Source: Candidatus Acidiferrales bacterium (lineage in GTDB: Bacteria; Bacteroidota; Ignavibacteria; Kryptoniales; JAKASW01). Taken from it: 64,000 bases of DNA. The translations under genes were made by a program, and so were the position numbers. The notes beneath the pieces were generated by a model. That model worked only from the letters and a program-made list of their open reading frames with translations. It was not told where the DNA came from and searched no databases. How positions within the stretch are numbered: position 1 is the stretch's first letter; each line of letters starts with the position of its first letter. The stretch is taken from assembly GCA_035515795.1 (NCBI GenBank), contig DATJAY010000011.1, forward strand, positions 62,001 to 126,000, read 5' to 3'. Of this stretch, positions 7,898 to 17,321 are shown one piece after another.

Positions 7898-8605
7898 ATG
7901 GCACACGCAACACCCGAAGGATTAACACAGGAACAAGGCGCACTGTGCATCCTCGCGACAACCCACCTTGCCGACCTGCAGAAGCGCGGCGTCACCGCCG
8001 ACTTTCTTACGGCCTACGCCGCCAAGCTGAAAACAATGCAGGACGCGTTCGCTGCCCACACAGGCATGACTTCCGATAAGGAGCAGCTGACCGTCAGTGA
8101 ACAGGTCGCGAAGGACCAATTGCTCGCAGACGTCCGCAGGATGCAGCATGGCGCAAGGCGCACGTTCCCCAAAGGGAGCCCGCAGCTGAAGGAATTCCAT
8201 GTCGGCGAAGACTACAATCGCTCGACCGGACTTCTCGGCAAGTGGGCAGGCGAAATCGCGACGGCATGGGACAAGTACAAAATGAACCTGATTGCCAACG
8301 GCAACCTGATACAGGACGACTTCGACTCCATGGTTGCAAACGCGGCGGTATTAAAAAATACCGACGCCGCACAGGAGAACGCCAAGCACGTCGACTCGCC
8401 CGGAGCCACCGTCGCTGCACTCAGCGCGATGGCCGCCGTCGAAAAAGCCGCAGACTTCATTTACGGAGCGGCTGAAGCGGCGTATGCGAAAGATCCGGCG
8501 ATGCTCGGCGAGTTCGAGAAGCTGAAGCCGCTGCGCTATGCAGTACCGCCGCGCCCGAAAGCGGCGCCCCAGCCGCCTCAACCATCGGCAGGGACAAAGA
8601 AGTAA
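7898..8605 (+). CDS. hypothetical helical protein
   Basis: The gene starts at an ATG with a very strong ribosome site, AAAGGAGGTGA. The 235-residue product has no signal peptide and no recognised motif. It is alanine-rich and predicted by eye to be mostly helical, with a Pro/Ala-rich tail (PPRPKAAPQPPQPSAGTKK). Codon use is GC-richer than in the accessory genes upstream. I do not recognise the family. No clear operon partner. Confidence 0.6.
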   Translation: MAHATPEGLTQEQGALCILATTHLADLQKRGVTADFLTAYAAKLKTMQDAFAAHTGMTSDKEQLTVSEQVAKDQLLADVRRMQHGARRTFPKGSPQLKEFHVGEDYNRSTGLLGKWAGEIATAWDKYKMNLIANGNLIQDDFDSMVANAAVLKNTDAAQENAKHVDSPGATVAALSAMAAVEKAADFIYGAAEAAYAKDPAMLGEFEKLKPLRYAVPPRPKAAPQPPQPSAGTKK

Positions 8606-9186
8606 TAAGGGCAAACCGCCCAATTGTCAGGAGGGACCAGACTGACCGTCGGTCATGGAGATGATTGTAGCCGCCCCTCTCCTCCCCGCGATCATGACGC
8701 GGGCTTCGGCTTGTTACCGGAGCGATTGTCCATGGAGGGGCGGCCATTATATCTTTCCCAAACTTGGCCTCGAGCATCACTTTCCTTCCCAAATCTCTTG
8801 TCTCAACGGCATTAGAAAAAATGGCGTGAAAAAAATTTCGGAGCTGAGCGTCAAGTCCCGCCTTGCGGGACGCCGCATCAATTCATGAAACTTTGATGAC
8901 GGGGTGGCAAAACAAATATTGGTTTCCTTTGCTATTTGGAGTTGAGAGGTGTTTCATTTGTTTTAGCGAAGCGGAGAAATTTTTAGCCATTTTTTCTCCA
9001 GCCTTGATTTTTCTCCCGCTCAATTATCGTATACGAGAATGCGGGATGGCGCATACTGCGCTCACTTTGGTTCTTTCCGGCGCCTGTCCCGATAACTATC
9101 GGGATATCAAGACAAAGGAAAGAACAGTCTGAAACAACGATGAAGACGAATACGGGGAGAGGATATGTCTTAAAAGGTTGTTCATT
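8606..9186. other. gene-poor stretch with small palindromes
   Basis: No convincing gene. There are separated inverted arms GCCGCCCCTC (8670-8679)/GAGGGGCGGC (8735-8744). A palindrome GTCCCGCCTTGCGGGAC lies at 8855-8871, and a CCCGATAACTATCGGG palindrome at about 9092-9107. Short frames here look spurious. Confidence 0.6.
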
Positions 9187-9425
9187 TTCTTTTGCTCGCC
9201 CAAAAGAATGTGAACAGTGGAGAATCAACAAACGTTGTGAGGATTTATAGTACTTTCTCTTGTCTTGGCACAAGAGAAAGTACGAAAGAGAAAGTCAAGG
9301 CTTACGGAAAAAATGGCTGGAAATTCCCCCTCGGAAGAAACGAATAAACTAGGCGCCTTCGGCGCCGTCGGACAGTATTCGTTTCTTAAACCAAAGAAGG
9401 GAATTTCCTAATCGCCATTTTTTCC
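9187..9425. repeat. composite element of three consecutive hairpins
   Basis: Hairpin 1: TTCTTTTG/CAAAAGAA (9187-9208). Hairpin 2: GTACTTTCTCTTGT/ACAAGAGAAAGTAC (9250-9283), a perfect 14-bp stem. Hairpin 3 is 120 bp (9306-9425) with stacked arms GGAAAAAATGGC/GCCATTTTTTCC, GGAAATTCCC/GGGAATTTCC and AAGAAACGAATA/TATTCGTTTCTT, capped by GGCGCCTTCGGCGCC. No coding frame explains it. The layout fits a non-autonomous repeat or a structured RNA. Confidence 0.75.
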
Positions 9426-9509
9426 TGATGCCATACCCCACACTCTTCCATTCCGATTCAAACTGAACCACCTAAAGGCAAATTGAGCCAATACCAGGAA
9501 TCGCACAAA

Positions 9510-9803
9510 TACTTGCATCTCTTTCCGAACTACCTGCATCTTCGTCCCAACTACCTGCATCTCTTTCCCGACTACCTGCATCTTCGTCCCAACCACTTGC
9601 ATCTCTTTCCCGACTACCTGCATCTTCGTCCCAACCACTTGCATCTCTCTCCGAACCACCTGCATCTCCGTCCCGACGACTTGCATCTCTTTCCCGACCA
9701 CCTGCATCTCTTTCCCAACCACTTGCATCTCCGTCCGAACTACTTGCATCTCTGTCCCGACGAGTGTCGCCCTCTTCCGAATTACCGTCGCCTTTGTCCG
9801 AAC
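9510..9803. repeat. 21-bp minisatellite, 14 units
   Basis: Fourteen head-to-tail units of exactly 21 bp follow the plan (TA/CA)C(C/T)TGCATCTCTTTCCCGAC. The last two are degenerate. Because 21 is a multiple of three, frames stay open on both strands: plus gives a seven-residue repeat like YLHLFPN, minus gives MQVVGKE. Neither has a clear ribosome site, so I treat it as noncoding repeat. It ends 18 bp before the stop codon of the next minus-strand gene. Confidence 0.85.
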
Positions 9804-9821
9804 TCTAAGACTTTCAGAGCA

Positions 9822-12800
9822 TCACCTATTCGTCTCTTGAATTCTCTTCAACCTCGCCAGGAGCTCATCTAGCTTCTGCTTGTAATCCTTGTAAACGTCC
9901 TTCTCGCCCTGTGTCGGGGCGGCGTCGGCTCCTTCGACCGCAGTCACCAGATTCGCCATGACTGCTGCGACAGCCGATAGACTCGGCCTGTCCTTGTCCG
10001 CAATCGCCGAGACGGAATCAGCCGGAGCGCCGGTTATTTTCTTATCCTTGAGAGCCTCCTCAGCGCCTTTATAAGCCGATACTCCTTCTTGAAGAGCGGC
10101 ATAGATCGACTGTGCAAGAGTCAACTGTTCCTGAAGCGCGGTCTGACTGGCGTGGATGCGTGGATCGAGCCGTACCGTGAAAGGCTCCGTATAGTCTTTG
10201 CCGTCGACCGTCAGCGTCGCGGTGTATTTGCCGGGCACGGCGAGCGGTCCTTCCGGGTCGAGCGGCGTACCGCCGTTGTCTTCATCCCATACGGCGGCAA
10301 TATCGAAATCGTATTCGAGTGCGGGCGGTCTCGGATATTTCAAATCCCAGACGAACCGGTGTGCGCCTGCAGCTGCCTGGAGCTCCTTTTCAGGTCTGAC
10401 CCATCCTTTCTGGAAATATCTGAACTCGGTCGGAAGCTCCTCGGGTTTTTCATCGCTTGAGAATTTCTCCACGATGCTTCCTTTCGAGTCGCGGATAGTC
10501 AATGTGATCGGACTTCTCGAATCGTTCTTCAGCCAGTAATCTATGACCGCACCTGTCGGAGGATTCTGTCCGAGCGGAGTTTCGGGCGGCCATGGTGTGT
10601 CCTTGTTTTCGTTTGCGCGGACTCGAATTGCGTCTACGGGCTGGAATAGATGAACATCTTCCGATTTCAGTATTGTAATCCCGGCGCGCTCATGACGCGA
10701 ATCGGGAGTAAGCTCTCTCAGCGGCTCGATGTCGTCTAATGTCCAGATGCCACGGCCCTCCGTGCAGACTATCAGATCGTTGTCGTGCACAAGCATGTCG
10801 CGCACTGTAGTTGTGGGAAAACCGAGCGTGATCGGCTGCCAGTGTTCGCCATCGTCAAAAGACGTATAAACGCTCCGGTTTGTGCCGGCGAACAAAAGTC
10901 CTTTCCTTACGTTATCTGTCCTCACGACGTACGTATGTTCATCCTGAGGGAGCCCGCCTGTAATTGTTGCCCATGTCCTTCCGTCGTCGCTTGTCTTGAG
11001 TACGATCGGCTTCGAGTAACCGAGTCTTTCCGTGTTCACGGAAACGTATGCCGCGCTTGCGGAGAAGGGCGAAGCGTCGATTGAGCTTATCATTCCCCAT
11101 AACGGAACATTTGTGGGGGTAACATTTTTCCAATGGCTTCCGCCGTCGGTCGTGAGTTGAATCAGGCCATCGTCGGTTCCGACCCAGATTACTTTCTCTG
11201 ACACCGGGGAAGGCGCGATGCTGTAGATGACGCCATAGCCGCCATCTTTTGCCTGGAAGAGGTCGGGATCGTTATTGTCTTTCGCGCCCGCCATCGCTCC
11301 GCTGAGGTCGGGACTGATCTTCTCCCAATTATCTCCGTCATCGGTCGACTTAAATAAGAATTGATTGCCGAGGTAAAGAGCGTGCTTCCCGATCGGAGAA
11401 AATACAAGCGGCGTGAGCCATGTGTAGCGATACTTCACCTCAGTTTGTCTTTGACCGTAGCTCGAGACAGGCCACGGCGATATTTCTGCGACCTGCCGCG
11501 TGACTTCATCGAAGCGCGAGACATGACCGCCGAGTCCGCTTCCGAAAACCAGGTTCGGATTGCCAGGCTTCGGAACCATGTAGTCGCGCTCGTCGCCGCC
11601 GACCGGATGCCAATCGCGGTCTTCGATGACTCCGTAAGGTCCGCGGCTGAGTATTCCGACTGTGCCATTGTCCTGCTGGCCGCTGTAGATTTTATATGGG
11701 AACTGATCGTCGACAGCGACATGATAAAATTGTCCGGTTGGCTGGTTGTACCAGCTTGACCAGCTCTTGCCGCTGTCGACACTGACGACGCATCCCTGGT
11801 CAACACCCGTGATCATGTAAGCGGCATTGGAAGGATTTATCCAGAGGAAATGATAATCATCGCCTCCCGGCGCACCCTTGAACATCTCAAAATTCTTTCC
11901 GCCGTCAGCTGAGCGGTGGATCGAGCGGTCCATGACGTAAACGATATCCGAGTCCTTCGGATCCACGGTGACCCGGCTGAAATATGCATTTGCAAGGTCG
12001 GCATCTTTGTTCACGAAGTCCCATGTCTTGCCGCCGTCGTTCGAACGGTATAATCCGCTTTTCCCATCCGAAGCAATGATGGTCGCGTATATAATGTTCC
12101 CGCTGCTGCCGCGTGCAACTCCGAGTCCGATTCTGCCGATCGGGCCATCCGGAAGCCCGCCGCCTGAAAGTTTTTCCCAGTGAGATCCTCCATCCGTACT
12201 TTTATAAATCCCCGAGCCTTGTCCCGTCTGCGGCATGAAGTAATCCAGCCACGGGTGCATCTCCATTTGCCAGAGAGCAGCATATACCACTGAAGGATGG
12301 AGCGGGTCGCACGCGAGATCGACTCCGCCCGTACTGTCGTTCACGTACAGAACCTTCTGCCAGTTTCCTCCGCCGTCCGTTGTCAAATAAACTCCGCGAT
12401 CGGAGTTCGGTGCAAAGACATTTCCCAGCGCTGCAACCAAAACTTTCTGAGGATCGTTCGGGTCGATGAGGATTCTGCCGATGTGCAGTGTCTCCTTCAG
12501 TCCGACATTTGACCATGTTTCTCCGCCATCGCTGGATCGATAGACGCCGTCGCCGGATGAGATATCCCATCTGAAATCCACCTGGCCTGTTCCAACGTAG
12601 ATGACGTTCGGATTTGATGGAGCGATGTCGATTGCCCCGACCGACGATGACTTCTCGTGCTGCATGAGGCCTTCCCATGTTTGTCCTGCGTCCGTGGTCT
12701 TCCAGACTCCGCCGCCTGCTGCACCGAAGTAGAAAACTTCCGGTTGATCCGCAATTCCGACGGCCATGGTTGCCCAGCCGGCGCGATACGGACCGACCAA

Positions 12801-12911
12801 ACGCCAGTGCAGGTCGGCAGGCACTTGCGCATCGGCAATAGCGCAAAAGCCTACGCAGAAAATTGATATTGAAAAGCAACTGCGTCTGAGAAACATCGAA
12901 AGGTCCTTCAT
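9822..12911 (-). CDS. large secreted VPS10/BNR-repeat protein
   Basis: The start is placed at the ATG at 12911 (MKDLSMFLRRS...), because the next 30 residues are a signal peptide ending at ADAQ and the frame upstream is unlike the family. The 1029-residue protein has two groups of BNR/Asp-box blades (KTTDAGQTWEGL, RSSDGGETWSN, RSNDGGKTWDF, TTDGGSHWKN, SFDDGEHWQP), as in sortilin/VPS10-like 'glycosyl hydrolase' proteins of about 1000-1100 aa common in Bacteroidota and Acidobacteria. A C-terminal region has a beta domain (KYTATLTVDGKDYTEPF) and helices. No T9SS sorting domain is visible. Ligand and enzyme role are unknown. The gene is divergent from the T9SS trio at 13122. Confidence 0.88.
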   Translation of the reverse strand: MKDLSMFLRRSCFSISIFCVGFCAIADAQVPADLHWRLVGPYRAGWATMAVGIADQPEVFYFGAAGGGVWKTTDAGQTWEGLMQHEKSSSVGAIDIAPSNPNVIYVGTGQVDFRWDISSGDGVYRSSDGGETWSNVGLKETLHIGRILIDPNDPQKVLVAALGNVFAPNSDRGVYLTTDGGGNWQKVLYVNDSTGGVDLACDPLHPSVVYAALWQMEMHPWLDYFMPQTGQGSGIYKSTDGGSHWEKLSGGGLPDGPIGRIGLGVARGSSGNIIYATIIASDGKSGLYRSNDGGKTWDFVNKDADLANAYFSRVTVDPKDSDIVYVMDRSIHRSADGGKNFEMFKGAPGGDDYHFLWINPSNAAYMITGVDQGCVVSVDSGKSWSSWYNQPTGQFYHVAVDDQFPYKIYSGQQDNGTVGILSRGPYGVIEDRDWHPVGGDERDYMVPKPGNPNLVFGSGLGGHVSRFDEVTRQVAEISPWPVSSYGQRQTEVKYRYTWLTPLVFSPIGKHALYLGNQFLFKSTDDGDNWEKISPDLSGAMAGAKDNNDPDLFQAKDGGYGVIYSIAPSPVSEKVIWVGTDDGLIQLTTDGGSHWKNVTPTNVPLWGMISSIDASPFSASAAYVSVNTERLGYSKPIVLKTSDDGRTWATITGGLPQDEHTYVVRTDNVRKGLLFAGTNRSVYTSFDDGEHWQPITLGFPTTTVRDMLVHDNDLIVCTEGRGIWTLDDIEPLRELTPDSRHERAGITILKSEDVHLFQPVDAIRVRANENKDTPWPPETPLGQNPPTGAVIDYWLKNDSRSPITLTIRDSKGSIVEKFSSDEKPEELPTEFRYFQKGWVRPEKELQAAAGAHRFVWDLKYPRPPALEYDFDIAAVWDEDNGGTPLDPEGPLAVPGKYTATLTVDGKDYTEPFTVRLDPRIHASQTALQEQLTLAQSIYAALQEGVSAYKGAEEALKDKKITGAPADSVSAIADKDRPSLSAVAAVMANLVTAVEGADAAPTQGEKDVYKDYKQKLDELLARLKRIQETNR

Positions 12912-13121
12912 GGTGTGTCCTTCATTTGTTGAGTGTGCACGCCTGCGTACCGAAACTTCTCCGACAGCACTTCGGCGTGCAGGCACGTGATAAAAACGTC
13001 TTTCGTAGTGGAACGGTTCCGGGTTCTTCGATTTGCTTCTTTCCTGGTGAAATCCTAATATTATACAGGGATAAGGGATGACACTTCCGCGTCGTTTCAA
13101 GCAATAAGTTAGGAGGTAGGT

Positions 13122-14684
13122 ATGAAAAAGTCGATATGCCTGCTGGTGACATTCTTTATTGCACTTTCATCGGGTAAAGCTCAACAATTTTCGTGTAACT
13201 TTCTAACCAGCCATGCGAATGCCACGCTGAACAGAGTTCGGCATTCGAATCCACTTCTCTTTCCGAATTCCGATAATGGCTTTCTTCTTGTCTGGGACGA
13301 CTACCGAAATGATAGCCTGGCATACTATGCACAGCTATTCGATTCACTCGGAAATGCCATTGGGAAGAACTTCCCGATCTTCTCAAATACACTGATTGCA
13401 TTCGCTCCGGATAGTTCGTTTTTCACCGAGAAGTATAATGACGTTGACATCGGCGGCCCGTATTTCGAAATCAATTTTATTGGTTACCTGTGCAAACTCG
13501 ATGGGACATGGTCGCTGTCTTTCTTTAACCGCGGTGACCCGGAGACGGGCACGGACTGCGTGGGGATCTGTGCAGGAGGTCAGGACGACTTGCTCGGCTC
13601 AGCAAATGGCTACATCAACTTATCAAGCGATAACGGAAGACTTTCAGTGTCCGCGAGTGATTGGACGAATAAGGGCCTCTGGAATTGGTTTACGGGATAC
13701 GACATGGTGATTTACGTGACTAACTATTCCGCCACGAATGATTCAGAAGGTAATTTTGCAGTCGCCTGGCTTAACGCCAGATTTCAGGGTTCTTCTAACA
13801 TTCCGATCTATGAGATCATGGGCTCTTTCTTCGACAAGAATGGCGATACTCTCGCGACGAACGTCCTATTAAGATCGGATACTTTGTCCAACCTCGACCT
13901 GGGTTGGTGGCAGGATGAGAGACTCACGATCGTTCCTTTAGCTGATTCTCTTTACGAACTCTTTGATTATGATCCTTATTCTTTTGCTTTGAGCTATTGG
14001 AAGGTCGATCCCTTCGGGCATACTGTCGGAAAGATCAATACGTTCGAAGTGTATCATGATACAAGCGCAAACAATGTCTCAGCGGAGCACGCCGCGAATC
14101 TTGCCTTAACACCCTTGATAAAAGATAGATTTTCTTCGGTGATAACTGTATACGAGTCTGGCACTAGCGCTCCACGGAACTACAATTCGGTTCTCAACTT
14201 TGATGGGAATGGTGATCCGACAGGAATGATGTTGGAGGATACAACCATCAATTTCCTAAATCAGAAATATTTGTTTGTGACTCCCGACTCAGTTCTGTTG
14301 GTTCCAGCTGTCAAAGATAGTGACATTTACCTGATCGCTTATCAGGGGCTTACACTTAAGTGGAGCAAGAAGATCAACGATGATATCGTTGGAGTCAAAG
14401 AAACAGGGTCAACCCTTCCAACTAGTTTCATGTTGTCACAGAACTATCCGAATCCCTTCAATCCTTCGACGACGATCAGTTATCAAATACCAGAGATGAG
14501 TCACGTTACAATGAAAATTTTTGATGTGCTCGGCAGGGAAGTGGCGACAATCGTGGATGAAAGGAAGATGCCCGGAACATACGAAGTGAAATTCGACGGG
14601 AGCAGATTCGCAAGCGGAGTTTATTTCTGTCGGATGAACGCGGGGAATTACCTAGCTACAAAGAAATTGATGCTTCTGAAATGA
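13122..14684 (+). CDS. secreted T9SS-sorted protein, paralog 1
   Basis: A signal peptide (KKSICLLVTFFIALSSGKAQQ) is followed by a domain of about 400 residues with repeated 'xLVWDDYRNDSLAYYAQLFDS'-like strands, seen also in the next gene. The C-terminal T9SS type A domain is NYPNPFNPSTTISYQIP ... GVYFCRM ... KKLMLLK. GTTAGGAGGTAGGT precedes the ATG. The same leader precedes the 14755 gene, so the two arose by duplication. The function of the main domain is unknown; it is presumably a surface or released protein. Confidence 0.85.
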   Translation: MKKSICLLVTFFIALSSGKAQQFSCNFLTSHANATLNRVRHSNPLLFPNSDNGFLLVWDDYRNDSLAYYAQLFDSLGNAIGKNFPIFSNTLIAFAPDSSFFTEKYNDVDIGGPYFEINFIGYLCKLDGTWSLSFFNRGDPETGTDCVGICAGGQDDLLGSANGYINLSSDNGRLSVSASDWTNKGLWNWFTGYDMVIYVTNYSATNDSEGNFAVAWLNARFQGSSNIPIYEIMGSFFDKNGDTLATNVLLRSDTLSNLDLGWWQDERLTIVPLADSLYELFDYDPYSFALSYWKVDPFGHTVGKINTFEVYHDTSANNVSAEHAANLALTPLIKDRFSSVITVYESGTSAPRNYNSVLNFDGNGDPTGMMLEDTTINFLNQKYLFVTPDSVLLVPAVKDSDIYLIAYQGLTLKWSKKINDDIVGVKETGSTLPTSFMLSQNYPNPFNPSTTISYQIPEMSHVTMKIFDVLGREVATIVDERKMPGTYEVKFDGSRFASGVYFCRMNAGNYLATKKLMLLK

Positions 14685-14754
14685 ACTCTGATTTTAAATA
14701 GGGTCACGGGACGACGCTCAAACTTCTAATCACTATCAAAGTTAGGAGGTAGGT

Positions 14755-17250
14755 ATGAAAAAGTCGATATGCCTGCTGATATCTTTTATCATGGCAGCTG
14801 CATCGGGTCAGGCGCAGCAAAGCCCGCAAAACTTTCCAATAAGCCAGGAGGACACTTCCTGTCGCTTCAATCACAGTTACCCGCTTATCTTCCCCGATGG
14901 GGATAAAAGGTTCCTTGTTATCTGGCAGGATTACAGAAATGGACCTGTCGAATATTACGCTCAACTGTTCGATTCCGTTGGGAACTCCGTTGGAAACAAT
15001 TTTCACATTTACTCGGACGCCGACGTCGCTTTTGCTCCGGACAATTCCTTCCTTGTGCTTGGTGAGGAAGACATGAGCTACGATCCGTACTTCGATGACG
15101 AGCAGCTTTACCTCGTCGCGAGGTTGTGTAAATCAGATGGGAGCTGGAGTGACTCGGTCACACTGGGACAGACTTACATCCCCTGGTGTGGGACCGGTTG
15201 GCTCGGCATTTCTTACGACTTGAAACCTTTTTCCGGCGGATACCTGGACGCATTTGACGCAGACGGAAATCTGTCATTGGCAAAACGAGAATGGACCGGC
15301 GACACGCTCTGGACCTGGAACTTGGGCGGAGTATATCCGCCCCCCGATTCCATCGCTCCTGTAAATGTTTCTGCTTGTTTCAATTCGAGGGAAGATTTCG
15401 CCGTGGTTTATTATGCAGTCGATCCTCGTGCCGACACGATCCGTGGCATCGCAGGGACTTTTTTTAATTCGAACGATTCCGTGCTGGGAAGAAATGTAAT
15501 TCTGAAGAATCGAGATTTCTTTGGAGCAAGTCACCGCTGGCAATATGATGATCTGACCGGCGTTCCCGTATCAGATTCTCTGTACGAGGTTTTCGCGCTC
15601 GACAGAGATTCTAGTGCGATAAGATATTGGAAGGTTGATCGCCTCGGCTCCGCAGTTGGGACTACTAGCGTGACTGCTCTTGCCTCGCGCACGCCGACAT
15701 CAGTAAATTCATATTCATGGATCAGAAATTTTGCTCGAAGTCCAGTCGTTGATGGAAGGTTCTCCATCTTTGTCTCTATCGGAAGAGGCGACGGAGGTGC
15801 AACCGTCCTTTACAATTCCGTTTTGAATTTTGATAGGGATGGGAATTTGAGCGGCGATGTCGTTCATGATACCACAACCGATTTGAGCTTTACTCTGGGA
15901 AAATGGTTCGCGACGATGTCCGATCAGTCATTTCTTCTTCCCACCACTGTTGGCGGCGAGATATACTTAAATGACTACCGTGATTTTTCGCTTCAGTGGC
16001 TCAAGAAGGTGAGTGACAATCTTGCCGGCGGCAATGATCTCGTGTCAAATTCGGCGAGTTACGACGACAACTCCTTTTTCATAACATGGAACAACGAAAA
16101 GCATGTTCTAGGGAGGCGGATAAGCAATGACGGAATTCCTGTGACGAATTCAGTTATGGTCCCGGGAGATAACCTCCTCTTTCTTCCGGGCGGGCACTCC
16201 ATTCAACTCGTAGCTTTCAACCCGAGCGACACAGCGGTCGCATATGGATACAAAGTCTACGACTCTAATTTCTCGCTCGAGAGAACGGACACCGTTATCA
16301 GGAGTGGGTATTCGGAAGTGGCAATGGTGATGAAAGATACTTCTTTCCTCATTCTTTCCACGGACGGCAACATTCTAAAGTTGAGGCGGGTTTTGCCGAA
16401 TTGGAAGTACAATGAGATCAGCATACCTACGACAAGCAAACCGTCTTACCTGCAGATCATAGAAGACACCGATAGTTCCTTTTGGGTCGGATACAATAAT
16501 GAGATCAGACTGGTAACGAAGTCGCTCAATCTGGTCGGTGGTGAGGCAGTTGCTCCGTCAGGGACCTACCTGGGCAACAACCGGTTCCTTCTGCTTTCAG
16601 AGAGTACATACACCTCTGATTTCTACCATGGCACAATTGTTTCTCCGACGGGCGACACTCTCGTCGGAACATTTCCAATTTCTGATTTTGTCAATTTCAT
16701 TTCCTGCAGAAGGCTGTCGGATGATTATTTCTTAGTTCTGACCCGGAAAGGGAATCAGATATATGTGAGAACCTTCAATAGTCAGGGACTCCCGAGAATT
16801 GATCCTCTTCTCGTCTCATCAGGAGACGATATTCCACGGCTTGATCCGATTTCATGTCAAAACGGGAACAAGCTCCTTGTTTCCTGGTCGGAATCCCGCA
16901 CACCCGGCAATGGGTTCGACGTCTACGGGACAATGTTGGATATCGACAAAATCACGTCCGTCGGAGATATGAAGCCTGATGCTCCGAGCAGTTTCACGTT
17001 ATTCCAGAACTATCCGAATCCCTTCAACCCATCGACGACGATCAGTTATCGAATACCGGCCATGAGCCACGTTACATTGAAGATTTATGATGTGCTTGGG
17101 AGGGAAGTGGCGACAATCGTAGATGAGAAGAAGATGCCCGGAACATACGAAGTGAAATTCGACGGAAGCAAATTCGCAAGCGGAGTTTATTTCTGTCGGA
17201 TGAACGCGGGGAATTACCTAGCTACAAAGAAATTGATGCTCCTGAAATAA
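14755..17250 (+). CDS. secreted T9SS-sorted protein, paralog 2 (831 aa)
   Basis: It has the same signal peptide start and ribosome leader as the preceding gene. The N-terminal half aligns with it (FLVIWQDYRNGPVEYYAQL; DSLYEVF; YWKVDRLG). The additional middle region of about 300 residues has beta-propeller-like strands (WGYN..., FYHGTIVSPTGDTLVG, QIYVRTFNSQGLP, KLLVSWSESRTPGNGFDVYG). The last 90 residues are a T9SS type A domain nearly identical, even in DNA, to that of paralog 1. Function unknown. Confidence 0.85.
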   Translation: MKKSICLLISFIMAAASGQAQQSPQNFPISQEDTSCRFNHSYPLIFPDGDKRFLVIWQDYRNGPVEYYAQLFDSVGNSVGNNFHIYSDADVAFAPDNSFLVLGEEDMSYDPYFDDEQLYLVARLCKSDGSWSDSVTLGQTYIPWCGTGWLGISYDLKPFSGGYLDAFDADGNLSLAKREWTGDTLWTWNLGGVYPPPDSIAPVNVSACFNSREDFAVVYYAVDPRADTIRGIAGTFFNSNDSVLGRNVILKNRDFFGASHRWQYDDLTGVPVSDSLYEVFALDRDSSAIRYWKVDRLGSAVGTTSVTALASRTPTSVNSYSWIRNFARSPVVDGRFSIFVSIGRGDGGATVLYNSVLNFDRDGNLSGDVVHDTTTDLSFTLGKWFATMSDQSFLLPTTVGGEIYLNDYRDFSLQWLKKVSDNLAGGNDLVSNSASYDDNSFFITWNNEKHVLGRRISNDGIPVTNSVMVPGDNLLFLPGGHSIQLVAFNPSDTAVAYGYKVYDSNFSLERTDTVIRSGYSEVAMVMKDTSFLILSTDGNILKLRRVLPNWKYNEISIPTTSKPSYLQIIEDTDSSFWVGYNNEIRLVTKSLNLVGGEAVAPSGTYLGNNRFLLLSESTYTSDFYHGTIVSPTGDTLVGTFPISDFVNFISCRRLSDDYFLVLTRKGNQIYVRTFNSQGLPRIDPLLVSSGDDIPRLDPISCQNGNKLLVSWSESRTPGNGFDVYGTMLDIDKITSVGDMKPDAPSSFTLFQNYPNPFNPSTTISYRIPAMSHVTLKIYDVLGREVATIVDEKKMPGTYEVKFDGSKFASGVYFCRMNAGNYLATKKLMLLK

Positions 17251-17321
17251 ATTCTGATTTTACCTAGGGCGATGGGACGATACAAATGGTTCCGGTTAAA
17301 TGACAAAGCTAGGAGGAAGTC

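Noticed and set aside
9408-9872. Open frames on both strands across the minisatellite
   Set aside because: They are open only because the unit is 21 bp long. No ribosome site or family supports either, so I list the repeat and not a gene.
12912-13100. N-terminal extension of the large BNR protein up to 13100
   Set aside because: The signal peptide begins at 12911. The extension has no ribosome site and is Arg-rich noise overlapping the divergent promoter region.
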